From positions 62,001-126,000 of the forward strand of contig JBNKUI010000030.1 in assembly GCA_050298535.1 (NCBI GenBank): a DNA stretch of 64,000 nt. Direction: 5' to 3'. Under the pieces are notes generated by a model. That model worked only from the letters and a program-made list of their open reading frames with translations, searched no databases and was not told the DNA's origin. This DNA is from JABDMH01 sp050298535. Its GTDB lineage: Bacteria; Bacteroidota; Bacteroidia; Chitinophagales; Saprospiraceae. The position numbers and the translations under genes are program-made. Each line of letters begins with the position of its first letter. Position 1 is the stretch's first letter. This document shows, piece after piece, positions 46,087 to 54,770 of this stretch.

Positions 46087-46142
46087 TTTCACGAACATTG
46101 CAAACATAAGAACATTTCACGAACATTGCAATTATGAGAACA
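46087..46142. repeat. two contiguous 28-bp direct repeats
   Basis: Copies at 46087-46114 and 46115-46142 share tttcacgaacattgcaa, then differ slightly (acataagaaca / ttatgagaaca). They fill the gap between two divergent genes and lie 18 bp before the ATG at 46160. Most likely an operator for the AbiEi-like regulator, or iterons for replication of the element. Confidence 0.75.
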
Positions 46143-46159
46143 AAAAATCATGAAAGAAA

Positions 46160-47869
46160 ATGAAGATTCAAAATCAGGTCGAAGGTAGGAATCACTCCAG
46201 TACCAGTAATGGTGAAATAGAGATAGGTCGTTCTAACCCATCAGAGGTGGATAAATTCATATTCCAAAGATCCCGTAAATCAACTATGGGAAAAGGATGG
46301 AAGGTAACCAAAGCTACACTCCCGTTAAGTCTTGTCAATGAAGTAGAATCAATTTCTTCTGATCCAAATGAAGCGCATAGAGCAATGAGATGTATCCACA
46401 TTATTTATATGAAATCAAGTTCACTAGATAAACCTACGGGAGACCTTTTGGTACTAAGTGACAATTACAAGAATCTTCTTCTCAATGGTAATACGAAGTA
46501 CAGATACATATTTGCGAAACTTGAAGAAAGAGGCATCCTAATAAATGTTCCTTTAGAGAATGGCAAGGGTTTTAGCTGGGGCAGAAACCAGGCAAAGAGA
46601 TATAAGATTAACGAAAAGTATCTCTATGACTCTAATATGACAACCTTCTACTATGAAAGGAGGTCCCCTAGCGACAAATCCATTCAAAAACAGGTTAACT
46701 CACTCGACACAGTAGAAAGGAAGACGTATGAAGTACTTCAAAAGTTAGAACTAAGCATTGACGAGGATAAAATAGATGCAACAATAAGAAAGAAGAAAAA
46801 CAAAGTCCTTAAGAAAGTGAAGCAAAGGACCTATCTAACCAAGAAGGGAGAAATCAGATACCAAAATGGGACAAAAGTAGAGATGATAGACCCCAAAAGA
46901 TTCCAAGACAAGGATGAATTTATTGAATTCAAAACCAATCAAATTCTCCAAATATACATCTACAGGCTAAGAGCTATTGCAAACAAAGATTTTCTAAAGT
47001 TACTCCCTTCGAGGGACAACAAAGGTCAGAGATTGTACCACGTGCTATCAAATCTACCATCTTTATGCCTCCAATATATTCGACTAAATGGAGAAAGACT
47101 CTATGAAATAGACAAAAAGAATTCCCAACTGAACTTATTAGCTAACATCTTAATAAGATGTAAATCAGACACAGGCATGCAACTTGGGGAGGAAGTATTT
47201 GGGATACTTTCCTCCTCCTTCAACAAAAGTCTTTCTTTACCATATTTGTCTTATCACTTTAGCTCAGTTCCCCCTAATTATAAGGGAGCATTATTTATGA
47301 GTGAAGAATTAGAGGAGTGGTTCTTATCAAGTTTTCAAGGAAAGGCTTATGAACACATGTCAATGAAAATGAGTCAATCAAAGGAAGTCAATGGGGAGAT
47401 ACGGGAAGAAATGAAGGTCACTGTCTTCGGTATGCTGTTTGGTGACTATCGATACAGTATGACGTCGGAAAAGAAGAAGCAACTACGGCTCGCTTTTCCC
47501 AGACTAACTTGGATAGTAGATGATATCAAAAAGTATGCTGCATACAAGGTCCTAGAAACCAATGAGACAAATGGGCCAGAATATCAATGGCACAAAGTAT
47601 GTTATAACGATGATGCTGATAAGGCTGGTTCAGATTTCCTCAGTATAGCCCTACAAAGAATTGAAGTACTAATCTTTGTTGAAAGGATATTAAATAGATT
47701 ACTGGGTGAAGGATATTTGGTATTATCAAAACATGACTCATTCCTTGTACCTGAAAGTCAAAAAGATGAAGTCTTTGCGATAGTGAAATCCGAATTACTG
47801 GATATATTCGGTGAAGATGAGAATGGACCTAGATTCAGTTTGAGGGAACCAGTTGAGTGTAGAGGTTAA
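46160..47869 (+). CDS. mobile-element protein with family A DNA polymerase-like motifs
   Basis: A 569-residue protein not firmly assigned. The first 210 residues are basic and contain a winged-helix-like region (PTGDLLVLSDNYKNLLLN, KYRYIFAKLEERGILINVPL). The C-terminal half has three blocks in the order and spacing of PolA palm/fingers motifs: A-like EIDKKNSQLNLL (316-327, Asp318), B-like KVTVFGMLFGDYRYS (419-433) and C-like SKHDSFLVPES (523-533, Asp526). The usual 3'-5' exonuclease domain is absent. I infer a polymerase-like replication protein of the integrated element; whether it is catalytic cannot be told from sequence. Confidence 0.6.
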   Translation: MKIQNQVEGRNHSSTSNGEIEIGRSNPSEVDKFIFQRSRKSTMGKGWKVTKATLPLSLVNEVESISSDPNEAHRAMRCIHIIYMKSSSLDKPTGDLLVLSDNYKNLLLNGNTKYRYIFAKLEERGILINVPLENGKGFSWGRNQAKRYKINEKYLYDSNMTTFYYERRSPSDKSIQKQVNSLDTVERKTYEVLQKLELSIDEDKIDATIRKKKNKVLKKVKQRTYLTKKGEIRYQNGTKVEMIDPKRFQDKDEFIEFKTNQILQIYIYRLRAIANKDFLKLLPSRDNKGQRLYHVLSNLPSLCLQYIRLNGERLYEIDKKNSQLNLLANILIRCKSDTGMQLGEEVFGILSSSFNKSLSLPYLSYHFSSVPPNYKGALFMSEELEEWFLSSFQGKAYEHMSMKMSQSKEVNGEIREEMKVTVFGMLFGDYRYSMTSEKKKQLRLAFPRLTWIVDDIKKYAAYKVLETNETNGPEYQWHKVCYNDDADKAGSDFLSIALQRIEVLIFVERILNRLLGEGYLVLSKHDSFLVPESQKDEVFAIVKSELLDIFGEDENGPRFSLREPVECRG

Positions 47870-48302
47870 TACTCCTTTTCAATGAGTGAGGAGGTGACAC
47901 TTCGCCTATGTCTTTCCAAGCCATTAGTTCATGATCTTGTTCTTCTTGAGTTCTCATTATATATTGGAATTATATATATTATCTGGTGCTCAGATATTAC
48001 GCGTATCAAAACGGTCCTTAAATCTGGTTTTGCGTAGATAATGTTCAAATGCCAATAACTGCTCTCCCCAGTTGACTAATTGTCACTCTTCATCAGGGGA
48101 AACAAGAACCTTGATATCTTAGTGTGCACAAAGCAAATCTATTCGAATGATTCTTGATGACCCCAACACCATATCTTTAAACATGTGATTCAATTCCACC
48201 ATTTAATTGCTATCTTTAAGCTATGTCATTTGAGGTCTAGAATCACGACAAGAATGACACCAACATTTCGTCAGGGAGGTATTAACACATTTACAGAAGG
48301 AT
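47870..48302. other. AT-rich intergenic region of the element
   Basis: About 430 bp with no open frame of note. It includes an alternating AT tract around 47960-47985 (tatatattggaattatatat). No gene or RNA was recognised. Confidence 0.4.
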
Positions 48303-48841
48303 ATGATGAGCGCTACTTCCGAAAAAAATAAGTGTCTACTCTGCAAAACTAATGGTGAGGGTTATTTCTATAGATACTACGCAGTTCAAAAACTCGGTCA
48401 ATATGATAAATACCATGCAGTATCAACATAAGTACTATAACGAAGTACAATATAATCTCAGGAGAAGAAGGAGATAAAGCTTTTATCTGCAACAAATGCA
48501 ACAGCCAAAGGTTAAAGAGCCGATTGATAGAATTCTTCATTGGAGCAATCTTACTCTCTGGACTTCTCTGGGGAAGTATCACATTTTTCAATTTTAACGA
48601 ACTCAAAACGGTATTTCAAGTACTAATTTGCTTAATAGGATTCTTGTCTCTAGTTTACCTACTTAAGACTTTATATTATTTTATTTTGTTTTTGCAACGC
48701 TCACCATATGAAATGGCTTGGCCATTGATTAAAGAGTATTTGAACGAATATGTTCGCCCTAATTTAAGTTCTAAGAAAGAAATTGAAGTAATGACGAAGA
48801 GAAAATTCTCAGATTTTCAGAAAAAATTACATAATTATTGA
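48303..48841 (+). pseudogene. zinc-ribbon membrane protein gene with one frameshift
   Basis: The first frame from 48303 (or 48306) reads MSATSEKNKCLLCKTNGEGY, then FYRYYAVQKLGQYDKYHAVS and a stop near 48429. The next frame continues the same kind of protein: ITKYNIISGEEGDKAFICNK, then CNSQRLKSRLIEFFIGAILL, with two transmembrane helices and a helical tail to 48841. Each half supplies one CxxC pair, so the restored protein (~180 residues) would have a split zinc ribbon followed by a membrane anchor. One indel near 48410-48430 separates them. The product is unknown; a frameshift pseudogene or assembly error is likely. Confidence 0.7.
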
Positions 48842-49376
48842 TGTCAATTATCTAGAGCATTCATATGTGGTCTGACTAGTCCTCACAAATGAGACAAGGC
48901 TATGCAAGCTTGATTTCGGACATATCCCCCGGTCTATCACTTTTGCATATATGAGATTCTTCAGGACAAAAAAAGCATGCTTTTTTACACTTTCTAACTT
49001 GAGGCTATTAGTAAGTCCCCTACCTCAAGTCTATTTAAGGTTCAATCAAAGATTGAGCAACAAATATTCATAAGATCTCTTTGATAGGTGAATCTTCTTG
49101 GAAAATGGCTTTTTACACTAAATCCCTACAAACCACAGCATAAAACATTAGGTATATTCGCCATATAAGGGCAACATGCCATTCCTGAGCGACTTTCTCC
49201 TTGGAGTTGACCCACACTACCATCTTCCCTATTTTAAAGCCTCAGAAGGCTTGAAATTTCATGTCCAATCTTCAGTGTTAAATCTTCGAAAGAGAATGGT
49301 ACTAAATCAGAAAGTATCAGTAGATTTTGCACAATAGTAAGTTTACTATACTTTGACATCTCTGAAATGCATAACA
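48842..49376. other. non-coding region with repeat copy 1
   Basis: Contains a perfect AT-rich palindrome at 48969-48986 (aaaaaagcatgctttttt) and repeat copy 1 (49109-49252). No gene was seen. Confidence 0.4.
49109..49252 (+). ncRNA. structured ~145-nt repeat, copy 1 (possible small RNA)
   Basis: Shares with copy 2 (49606-49745): a TTTTTAC...TAAA start, ccatataagg, 15 nt, tgagcgactttctcc, 31-32 nt, and an aagcc-type hairpin, all at near-identical spacing. Here the hairpin is aagcct-caga-aggctt; in copy 2 it is gccct-ctg-agggc. Different sequence with the same pairing suggests selection on RNA structure. Strand and boundaries are guesses. Confidence 0.45.
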
Positions 49377-49526
49377 ATGGATGAAAAAGAGATTACATGT
49401 GGTGATAAGAATAATCAACATGGGTCCAATTTGACTCAAGAGCAAAGAGAAGAAATGTTCAAGAGAACACGAGAACAACTTCTCAAGAATCTTAACAACT
49501 TAGATAACCATGACAAAACCCATTGA
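49377..49526 (+). CDS. small acidic/polar ORF (49 residues)
   Basis: Begins with ATG and encodes MDEKEITCGDKNNQHG, then SNLTQEQREEMFKRTREQLL, then KNLNNLDNHDKTH. It is a charged helical peptide without a signal or membrane segment, placed exactly between the two structured repeats. No family is known to me. It may be a small element-encoded protein or a chance ORF; composition and uninterrupted helix pattern favour a gene. Confidence 0.4.
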   Translation: MDEKEITCGDKNNQHGSNLTQEQREEMFKRTREQLLKNLNNLDNHDKTH

Positions 49527-49605
49527 AATCATTACAGGACGAATCTAAATGGGGGCAAAGAATTAGATACTCTCTCTAATATGCTGTAAGCTCTCTAAAT
49601 GTAGA

Positions 49606-49745
49606 ATTTTTACTAAAGTATCTCTTATCAAGGCAGTAAATATGACGATAATTTACCATATAAGGCTTGTATTTGGTTTCTGAGCGACTTTCTCCACCAA
49701 ATCAATCACTGACACTAGTTGTAATTTTTAAGCCCTCTGAGGGCA
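49606..49745 (+). ncRNA. structured ~140-nt repeat, copy 2 (possible small RNA)
   Basis: Second copy of the element described at 49109-49252, 0.5 kb away in the same orientation. It contains ccatataagg (49656-49665), tgagcgactttctcc (49681-49695) and the hairpin gccct-ctg-agggc (49732-49744). It ends about 75 bp before the stop codon of the convergent T9SS cargo gene. Confidence 0.45.
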
Positions 49746-49818
49746 TCTGTTGAAGTCTAGGCATTTGCAATAAAATCATCTTAGAGATTTTATTGACAAT
49801 TAGATGTCTCTACTAAAT

Positions 49819-51720
49819 CTATTGAACAAGGAATTTAGCGCTTCCCTGTGGAGAAACTAGGAAGTATACACCAGGCTTATCAGGAGCTCTAGAGCCACTT
49901 GCAATCAACCGTCCATAAAGGTCATAGATTTTAGCTGAATCCTCAACATTGAGAATGCATCCAGAGCAAATAGGATTTGGATTGATTTGAAACCTTTTTG
50001 TCTGACCGATATCCTCCGAATCTGTTATCAAACTCAGGTCACCACTCACATCTTCCCAGGTATAGCCTATCTTAAGTTCATCCAGAACGTATTCAGCCGA
50101 ACCATGACCTTGATATAGAATAGTTGCACTGGGCAGCTCACCCGCATCATATCCACTGAAACGAAGAATGGCCTCATTATCATCTGGCATTGTCGAAAGG
50201 TCTGGATTAATCCATAGATACATCGTATCGTTTCCCAAGTAAGAATCAAGCCTACCTACGACAAAGTAGGTCTGATTTGCTGTTATATTAACTCCTGTTG
50301 ATTCATCATTAATAGTAAATTTTTCACCCCAGCCTTTGCCGATTGGAAATCTTCTAGACTCGCCCAATTCCACCATGCATGCTCCATTAGCGACTTCAGG
50401 AGTGGAGATTAGAAAACTAATCCAGGTTGAAGTACCCTCACATCCATACCGCTTGTCTAGATATCTTGTTATTCGGTACTCATTTTCATTCTCTCCCAGC
50501 AAATGCAGAGAACCTCCTATGACTTCTCTATTTTGGTACTCTAGCGAACTTTCCAGTAAATTAAATTGACCTTCATTTAGTTGAGTAGTCATGTTGTAGT
50601 TATTCCAAAGTCCAAACCATCCTGTCAAATTTGAACTATTCTCACCATCATTCTCAAATGGTTCGTATGATATCGTAAGCTCATGACTTTCAGTAGATGA
50701 AGATAGTTGTTCATTCACCTGCGCCATAGCAGAACTTGATATTTGCCAACGTAACTCATTAAAGAAGGATATTAAGTCTTCCTTAGCTGCAATTGATGCA
50801 GCTTTATAGAAATTGTCACGCACTGCTTGATGGTCATCCTTCGACTCAGGAATGCTCAACTTGGGAATCTCCCTCCACAGACCCGTTATGAATTCATCAC
50901 CATACCGATAGTATAATTCAACTAATGTTCCCGACATCAACTCATTGAGAGATTTGGAAGGATTCCATGGTAGGTATTGAGAGTTCCATGAGTTTTCCCA
51001 ATTATAGCTGGTATCACTCACATAGATTTGATATTGAGTGTGAATATCTGTCTCAAAATCGGCCAGATTCAGGGAATAAAGTGTCATGTCTTTTGAGGGT
51101 AAATCATCCATTAAAATGATAGGCCATAGTGAATTGAATCCTCCCACCCAATAGCCATAGATAAGTGGGTTTCCTTTAATCTGATAGTCAATTGGCCTTT
51201 CCACATCCAAATAATACCATGACCTTCCCATTTCCCAGAAGAAGATATGGTCCATTGTATTTAGACCCTTCTCTAGATTTCTGTACTGAGTATTAAGAAA
51301 AAGTGTATCAGCATGGATTCCGATTTGTTGGTGATGCGAACCTCCAGCTCCATACCCGTCTCTAGGATGATTGATTTCAATTCGCATTCTTCCCTTTAGT
51401 GGTTGAAGATTGGGAGGTCTTCTTCCTGTAATCCTGTCGAATTGTTGGGCAAGAGCATCTAGAGACTTCAAGATTTCTTCCATTATCAATGGGTCCCTAT
51501 CACTAATACTTTCCTTTTCAATCAGTACAACCACATCTCTTCCGTACCACGCAGCCACTTCAGGACCAAATCCCTGAATTATACCCCCTTCATAGTCTGC
51601 AATGTCTTCGTAAAAGAATGTATCAGGATTGCAGCTCCATTGAGCAGTTACATCATCAAGGAATAGTATGGATAGTATCACTACTATTACGAATCGGTAA
51701 TGATTAACAAAATTAGTCAT
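49819..51720 (-). CDS. T9SS-secreted protein, putative peptidase-like ectodomain
   Basis: A 633-residue protein exported by the Sec and type IX systems. It has signal peptide MTNFVNHYRFVIVVILSILF to VTAQ. A first domain (30-330) is alpha/beta with TGRRPPNLQPLKGRMRIEIN, MDHIFFWEMGRSWYYLDVER and LNELMSGTLVELYYRYGDEF; it recalls plant 'basic secretory protein'-like peptidase folds, but no HExxH motif was found. A beta-sandwich (345-555) follows. The C-terminal ~60 residues form a type A sorting domain (FQINPNPICSGCILNVEDSA, KIYDLYGRLIASG, PGVYFLVSPQGSAKFLVQ). Function unknown; probably a surface enzyme or binder. Confidence 0.75.
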   Translation of the reverse strand: MTNFVNHYRFVIVVILSILFLDDVTAQWSCNPDTFFYEDIADYEGGIIQGFGPEVAAWYGRDVVVLIEKESISDRDPLIMEEILKSLDALAQQFDRITGRRPPNLQPLKGRMRIEINHPRDGYGAGGSHHQQIGIHADTLFLNTQYRNLEKGLNTMDHIFFWEMGRSWYYLDVERPIDYQIKGNPLIYGYWVGGFNSLWPIILMDDLPSKDMTLYSLNLADFETDIHTQYQIYVSDTSYNWENSWNSQYLPWNPSKSLNELMSGTLVELYYRYGDEFITGLWREIPKLSIPESKDDHQAVRDNFYKAASIAAKEDLISFFNELRWQISSSAMAQVNEQLSSSTESHELTISYEPFENDGENSSNLTGWFGLWNNYNMTTQLNEGQFNLLESSLEYQNREVIGGSLHLLGENENEYRITRYLDKRYGCEGTSTWISFLISTPEVANGACMVELGESRRFPIGKGWGEKFTINDESTGVNITANQTYFVVGRLDSYLGNDTMYLWINPDLSTMPDDNEAILRFSGYDAGELPSATILYQGHGSAEYVLDELKIGYTWEDVSGDLSLITDSEDIGQTKRFQINPNPICSGCILNVEDSAKIYDLYGRLIASGSRAPDKPGVYFLVSPQGSAKFLVQ

Positions 51721-51787
51721 TGGTAGTGATTTTGGTTGACATATATGTTTACTCCTCTAGCTAACTTAAGAGATATGTTTGACATTA

Positions 51788-52045
51788 ATGTCAACTGAAG
51801 ATGCAAATCTGTTATTCTATCAAAAACAGCTTGGAAAGCGGCTACGAAATTTGCGTCTTGAAAGATCTTTATCCCAGTTGGATCTTGCCACAATATGTGA
51901 TGTCGAAAAAAGTACGATCAGCAGAATTGAAAATGGTCGTACTAATATGACCCTCAAGACCATGCTTATTCTCTCGGAAGCATTAGAGCTTGACTTACCG
52001 ACCTTTGTCAATATCGCTAATTCTTTATCGGAAAGCTCCAACTGA
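51788..52045 (+). CDS. XRE-family helix-turn-helix regulator
   Basis: An 85-residue DNA-binding protein; start at ATG 51788 (a TTG at 51779 is also in frame). The HTH_3 fold covers residues 12-70: QLGKRLRNLRLERSLSQLDL, ATICDVEKSTISRIENGRTN, MTLKTMLILSEALELDLPTF. It is divergent from the T9SS cargo gene by 68 bp and may control it or itself. No partner toxin is visible. Confidence 0.9.
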   Translation: MSTEDANLLFYQKQLGKRLRNLRLERSLSQLDLATICDVEKSTISRIENGRTNMTLKTMLILSEALELDLPTFVNIANSLSESSN

Positions 52046-52517
52046 TTGGATCTGCTTTGTTAGTAGCTATCTAGAATAGAAGACCTTTATGTCAGTGAGC
52101 TGGGTTACATTGTCCTTGATCCTTAGTCTTTCCATAAATATCTGCTTCGAGTTGTTCTAGTTTTACACTTTGCATTCACATCTGTTTGGGGCACATACAG
52201 GTCTATGCCCCTAGACTAGTGTACGTCCTCAGCCTTGTCGATGCGTATTCTTTAGATTTGGGTACTTGATAAGGCTACTCGAAACACATTCTCTTTGAAA
52301 AATCTCGAGCAATAGTAATATGCAAATAGAAATATTATGCTACCATTTATAAAATTAATAACTAACATAATTAATGTAAGTACTTATTAATCAGGTAACT
52401 ACATCGATTCTATCACTTTTCTGATGTCAAATAGAGTATGATAAACCAGATGATGTAATTACTTTTTTCTCTTTAAATGAAACTCCCCCGGTTCCTATCA
52501 TGTTATGAGTTTAACAT
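52046..52517. other. intergenic region
   Basis: About 470 bp with no gene, RNA or strong hairpin that I recognise. The last 150 bp are very AT-rich and probably include the promoter of the gene at 52518. Confidence 0.4.
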
Positions 52518-53576
52518 ATGTTTAATGAGATGGAAAGTAAATACATCTACACAGAGAAGCCGGATAATGACATCGCCAAGCGAACGCTAGAACTTGCCGA
52601 GAAGAATGCTAAAAGAGCATACATCAGAGATATTGCAATGGCATTAGGATTTATTAGCACTTTTGTCTTTTCTGCATTCACATTTCACAAATCTGTTTCA
52701 ACCCAACTCAAACTTGCTGTGGCAGAAACTAAGCAGGCCCTATTATTGGAAGCTTTGAGAACTGATGAACCTATCAAAAAAGATCCGTTGGTGAAATTGA
52801 TCACAGACGATTTTAGTGACCCAATCTCAATTTATAAGGCATATGCCTATGAGGTAGCTACTCAGCAAACAAGCCAATATGTCGCCAATTACCAGGATGA
52901 ATCTGTTCGTAATGAGCATGTCGATATGTCTAAATTTGCTTCGACAATTGCAATGATTGAGGAATTTATTACCACAACTACTGTATCAAGTACGATTATC
53001 GAAAGTTCTTCAAGCAGGAGTGAAAAACAAGAGACCTTACCTGATTTCATTTTTGATTCACACGTGCTAACCGTTAAATCACAGGAGGATAATCCTTTGC
53101 TTGGTGATCCTTTTCAGGGATTGATTTATTTGTCATTGACTGATGAAATCTCTAAGTACAGTACTGTGAATTCTCCTGGTGCATTAATTCACTCAGCTAA
53201 CTACGCAAATATTGATTGGACTCAAGTCATTTCATCACATAAATCGAGGGATGACTATCTAACCGGTGATCTTTTTAATGGTTTCCTACATGCGAAAGAG
53301 AAAGATAGTACAGCAAACGAGATTTGGAATTTTCCGATATCAATAGAATCAGATTTCAATATTGATTCACTTGATAGTGGTTACTATTTACCACCATTTC
53401 TTGAAGGGAAGGCATCAGGCTATAAATATGACCTGGGAATCGATTTGATTCATTTGCAGACTGAACCATTAGGAGTCACAGAATATGATTATTTAAGTCT
53501 TCTTTCTCAAGATTCATCTAGTGTCCTTTTCGATTTGGACATCATGCCGGTTAATAATGATCTTCTAATTAAATAG
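52518..53576 (+). CDS. membrane-anchored protein of unknown function
   Basis: A 352-residue protein with no recognised family. After a charged N-terminus (KRTLELAEKNAKRAYIRDIA), one transmembrane segment lies at about 40-58 (MALGFISTFVFSAFTFH). Residues 60-150 form a helical region and 150-352 a Ser/Asp-rich, beta-leaning part (ITTTTVSSTIIESSSSRSEK, DYLTGDLFNGFLHAKEKDS). No signal peptide is visible; a type II membrane protein is inferred. It sits between the XRE regulator and the resolvase, so it is probably accessory DNA. Confidence 0.65.
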   Translation: MFNEMESKYIYTEKPDNDIAKRTLELAEKNAKRAYIRDIAMALGFISTFVFSAFTFHKSVSTQLKLAVAETKQALLLEALRTDEPIKKDPLVKLITDDFSDPISIYKAYAYEVATQQTSQYVANYQDESVRNEHVDMSKFASTIAMIEEFITTTTVSSTIIESSSSRSEKQETLPDFIFDSHVLTVKSQEDNPLLGDPFQGLIYLSLTDEISKYSTVNSPGALIHSANYANIDWTQVISSHKSRDDYLTGDLFNGFLHAKEKDSTANEIWNFPISIESDFNIDSLDSGYYLPPFLEGKASGYKYDLGIDLIHLQTEPLGVTEYDYLSLLSQDSSSVLFDLDIMPVNNDLLIK

Positions 53577-53867
53577 CATTTCCACTACACAAAGATTCCT
53601 AGTCTGGACACAAAACGTCGAAAATAGTCAGATTAAGTCCCTAATCTGGCATCATCATCATGAAGTAGCGTCTTCTTAGCAGGAAAGCTCATAACAAAAA
53701 TTGAATCAGTAATATTTGATGATAGATGATTACTTGTCATTTGAGAGTAGACTTAGTAATCGAAAATCTCTAAGGTTGATTACAATGTCGCCCCATCTCA
53801 CACCCTAAAGACACTCCTTCAATATATTGTTGGCACCTTAACTATAAGTTTATTCTCAAGCTGAGTG

Positions 53868-54446
53868 TCAAGAAGGCAATACCCTCCGATGTCTCAAATA
53901 TCGATAGAGTGTTGGTCTGCTTATCTCTAAATGATTGCAAATATCTGAAACACTTCGATTCCCCTCCTTGTAAAGAATTTCAGCTAACCGAGCCTTATCC
54001 TCTGCCTTTTTAGATAGACCTGGAGGTCTACCACCCTTTCGTCCCCGAGCTCTTGCAGCCGCTAATCCAGCCTTGGTACGTTCACTGATAACATCTCTCT
54101 CAAACTCAGCTAGGGCTGCAAAAAGATGAAATATGAGCTTTCCTGTGGGAGTTGTAGTATCGATATTATCCTTCAGACTCCTGAATCCTACTCCTTTGCT
54201 CTCAAAAGTGTTAATCAAATCAATCAAGTCACGAATACTTCTTCCCAATCTATCCAATTTCCAAACAACAACAGAGTCTCCTTTTCTAAGCTGGGAAATC
54301 ATCTTATCGAGTTCAGGTCTGTTTTTGTTCTTTCCACTTGTACTCTCCTCAAATATCGGATCGCATCCCACTTCTTTCAAAGCATCCTTTTGTAGATCAA
54401 GAGATTGATCCTTTGTACTGACCCTGGCATATCCGTAGTTGCTCAT
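53868..54446 (-). CDS. small serine recombinase (resolvase/invertase)
   Basis: A 192-residue Tn3/Hin-type recombinase. The catalytic core has YGYARVSTKDQSLDLQKDAL (nucleophile Ser in RVST) and VVWKLDRLGRSIRDLIDLIN, the E-helix AALAEFERDVISERTKAGLA, and the C-terminal helix-turn-helix (DICNHLEISRPTLYRYLRHR). It is complete and probably active, resolving or inverting DNA. It adds to the evidence that 43-57 kb is mobile DNA. Confidence 0.93.
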   Translation of the reverse strand: MSNYGYARVSTKDQSLDLQKDALKEVGCDPIFEESTSGKNKNRPELDKMISQLRKGDSVVVWKLDRLGRSIRDLIDLINTFESKGVGFRSLKDNIDTTTPTGKLIFHLFAALAEFERDVISERTKAGLAAARARGRKGGRPPGLSKKAEDKARLAEILYKEGNRSVSDICNHLEISRPTLYRYLRHRRVLPS

Positions 54447-54770
54447 AGTTACATTAAATGGTAGATTTCAAAGTTAATGTAATTATGATAAATAATACGT
54501 TTTTTATTACGGTATTTTACGAGATTTTGGTATTACCAGGACCTGCATGGAAGAGTTACATAAAGCGACCGTTATTTTTTAATCTTTCAAGCTTACGAGA
54601 CACATTCGGATTCCACTTTAATTTTTTCAATTGAAAAACAATTCTATAGTGATGTGAAGAGTACTTTTAAATCAAAATTTCAGAACTTATTATTATCTGA
54701 TGCAAAGATTCATACATCAAACTCATTCCATCGGACGAAAAAGAATGGGTTTGAATTCGGTAGCAGGAAA
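54447..54770. other. AT-rich intergenic region
   Basis: About 320 bp. It contains an AT palindrome at 54623-54638 (tttttcaattgaaaaa) but no gene, and no IS end was found at the barrel side of the chimeric ORF. Confidence 0.35.

Noticed and set aside
48410..48430. Programmed ribosomal frameshift in the zinc-ribbon gene
   Set aside because: No slippery heptamer or following pseudoknot is visible; a simple indel is more economical.
48969..48986. Perfect palindrome aaaaaagcatgctttttt
   Set aside because: The stem is almost all A-T and there is no gene ending just before it, so it is not a convincing terminator.
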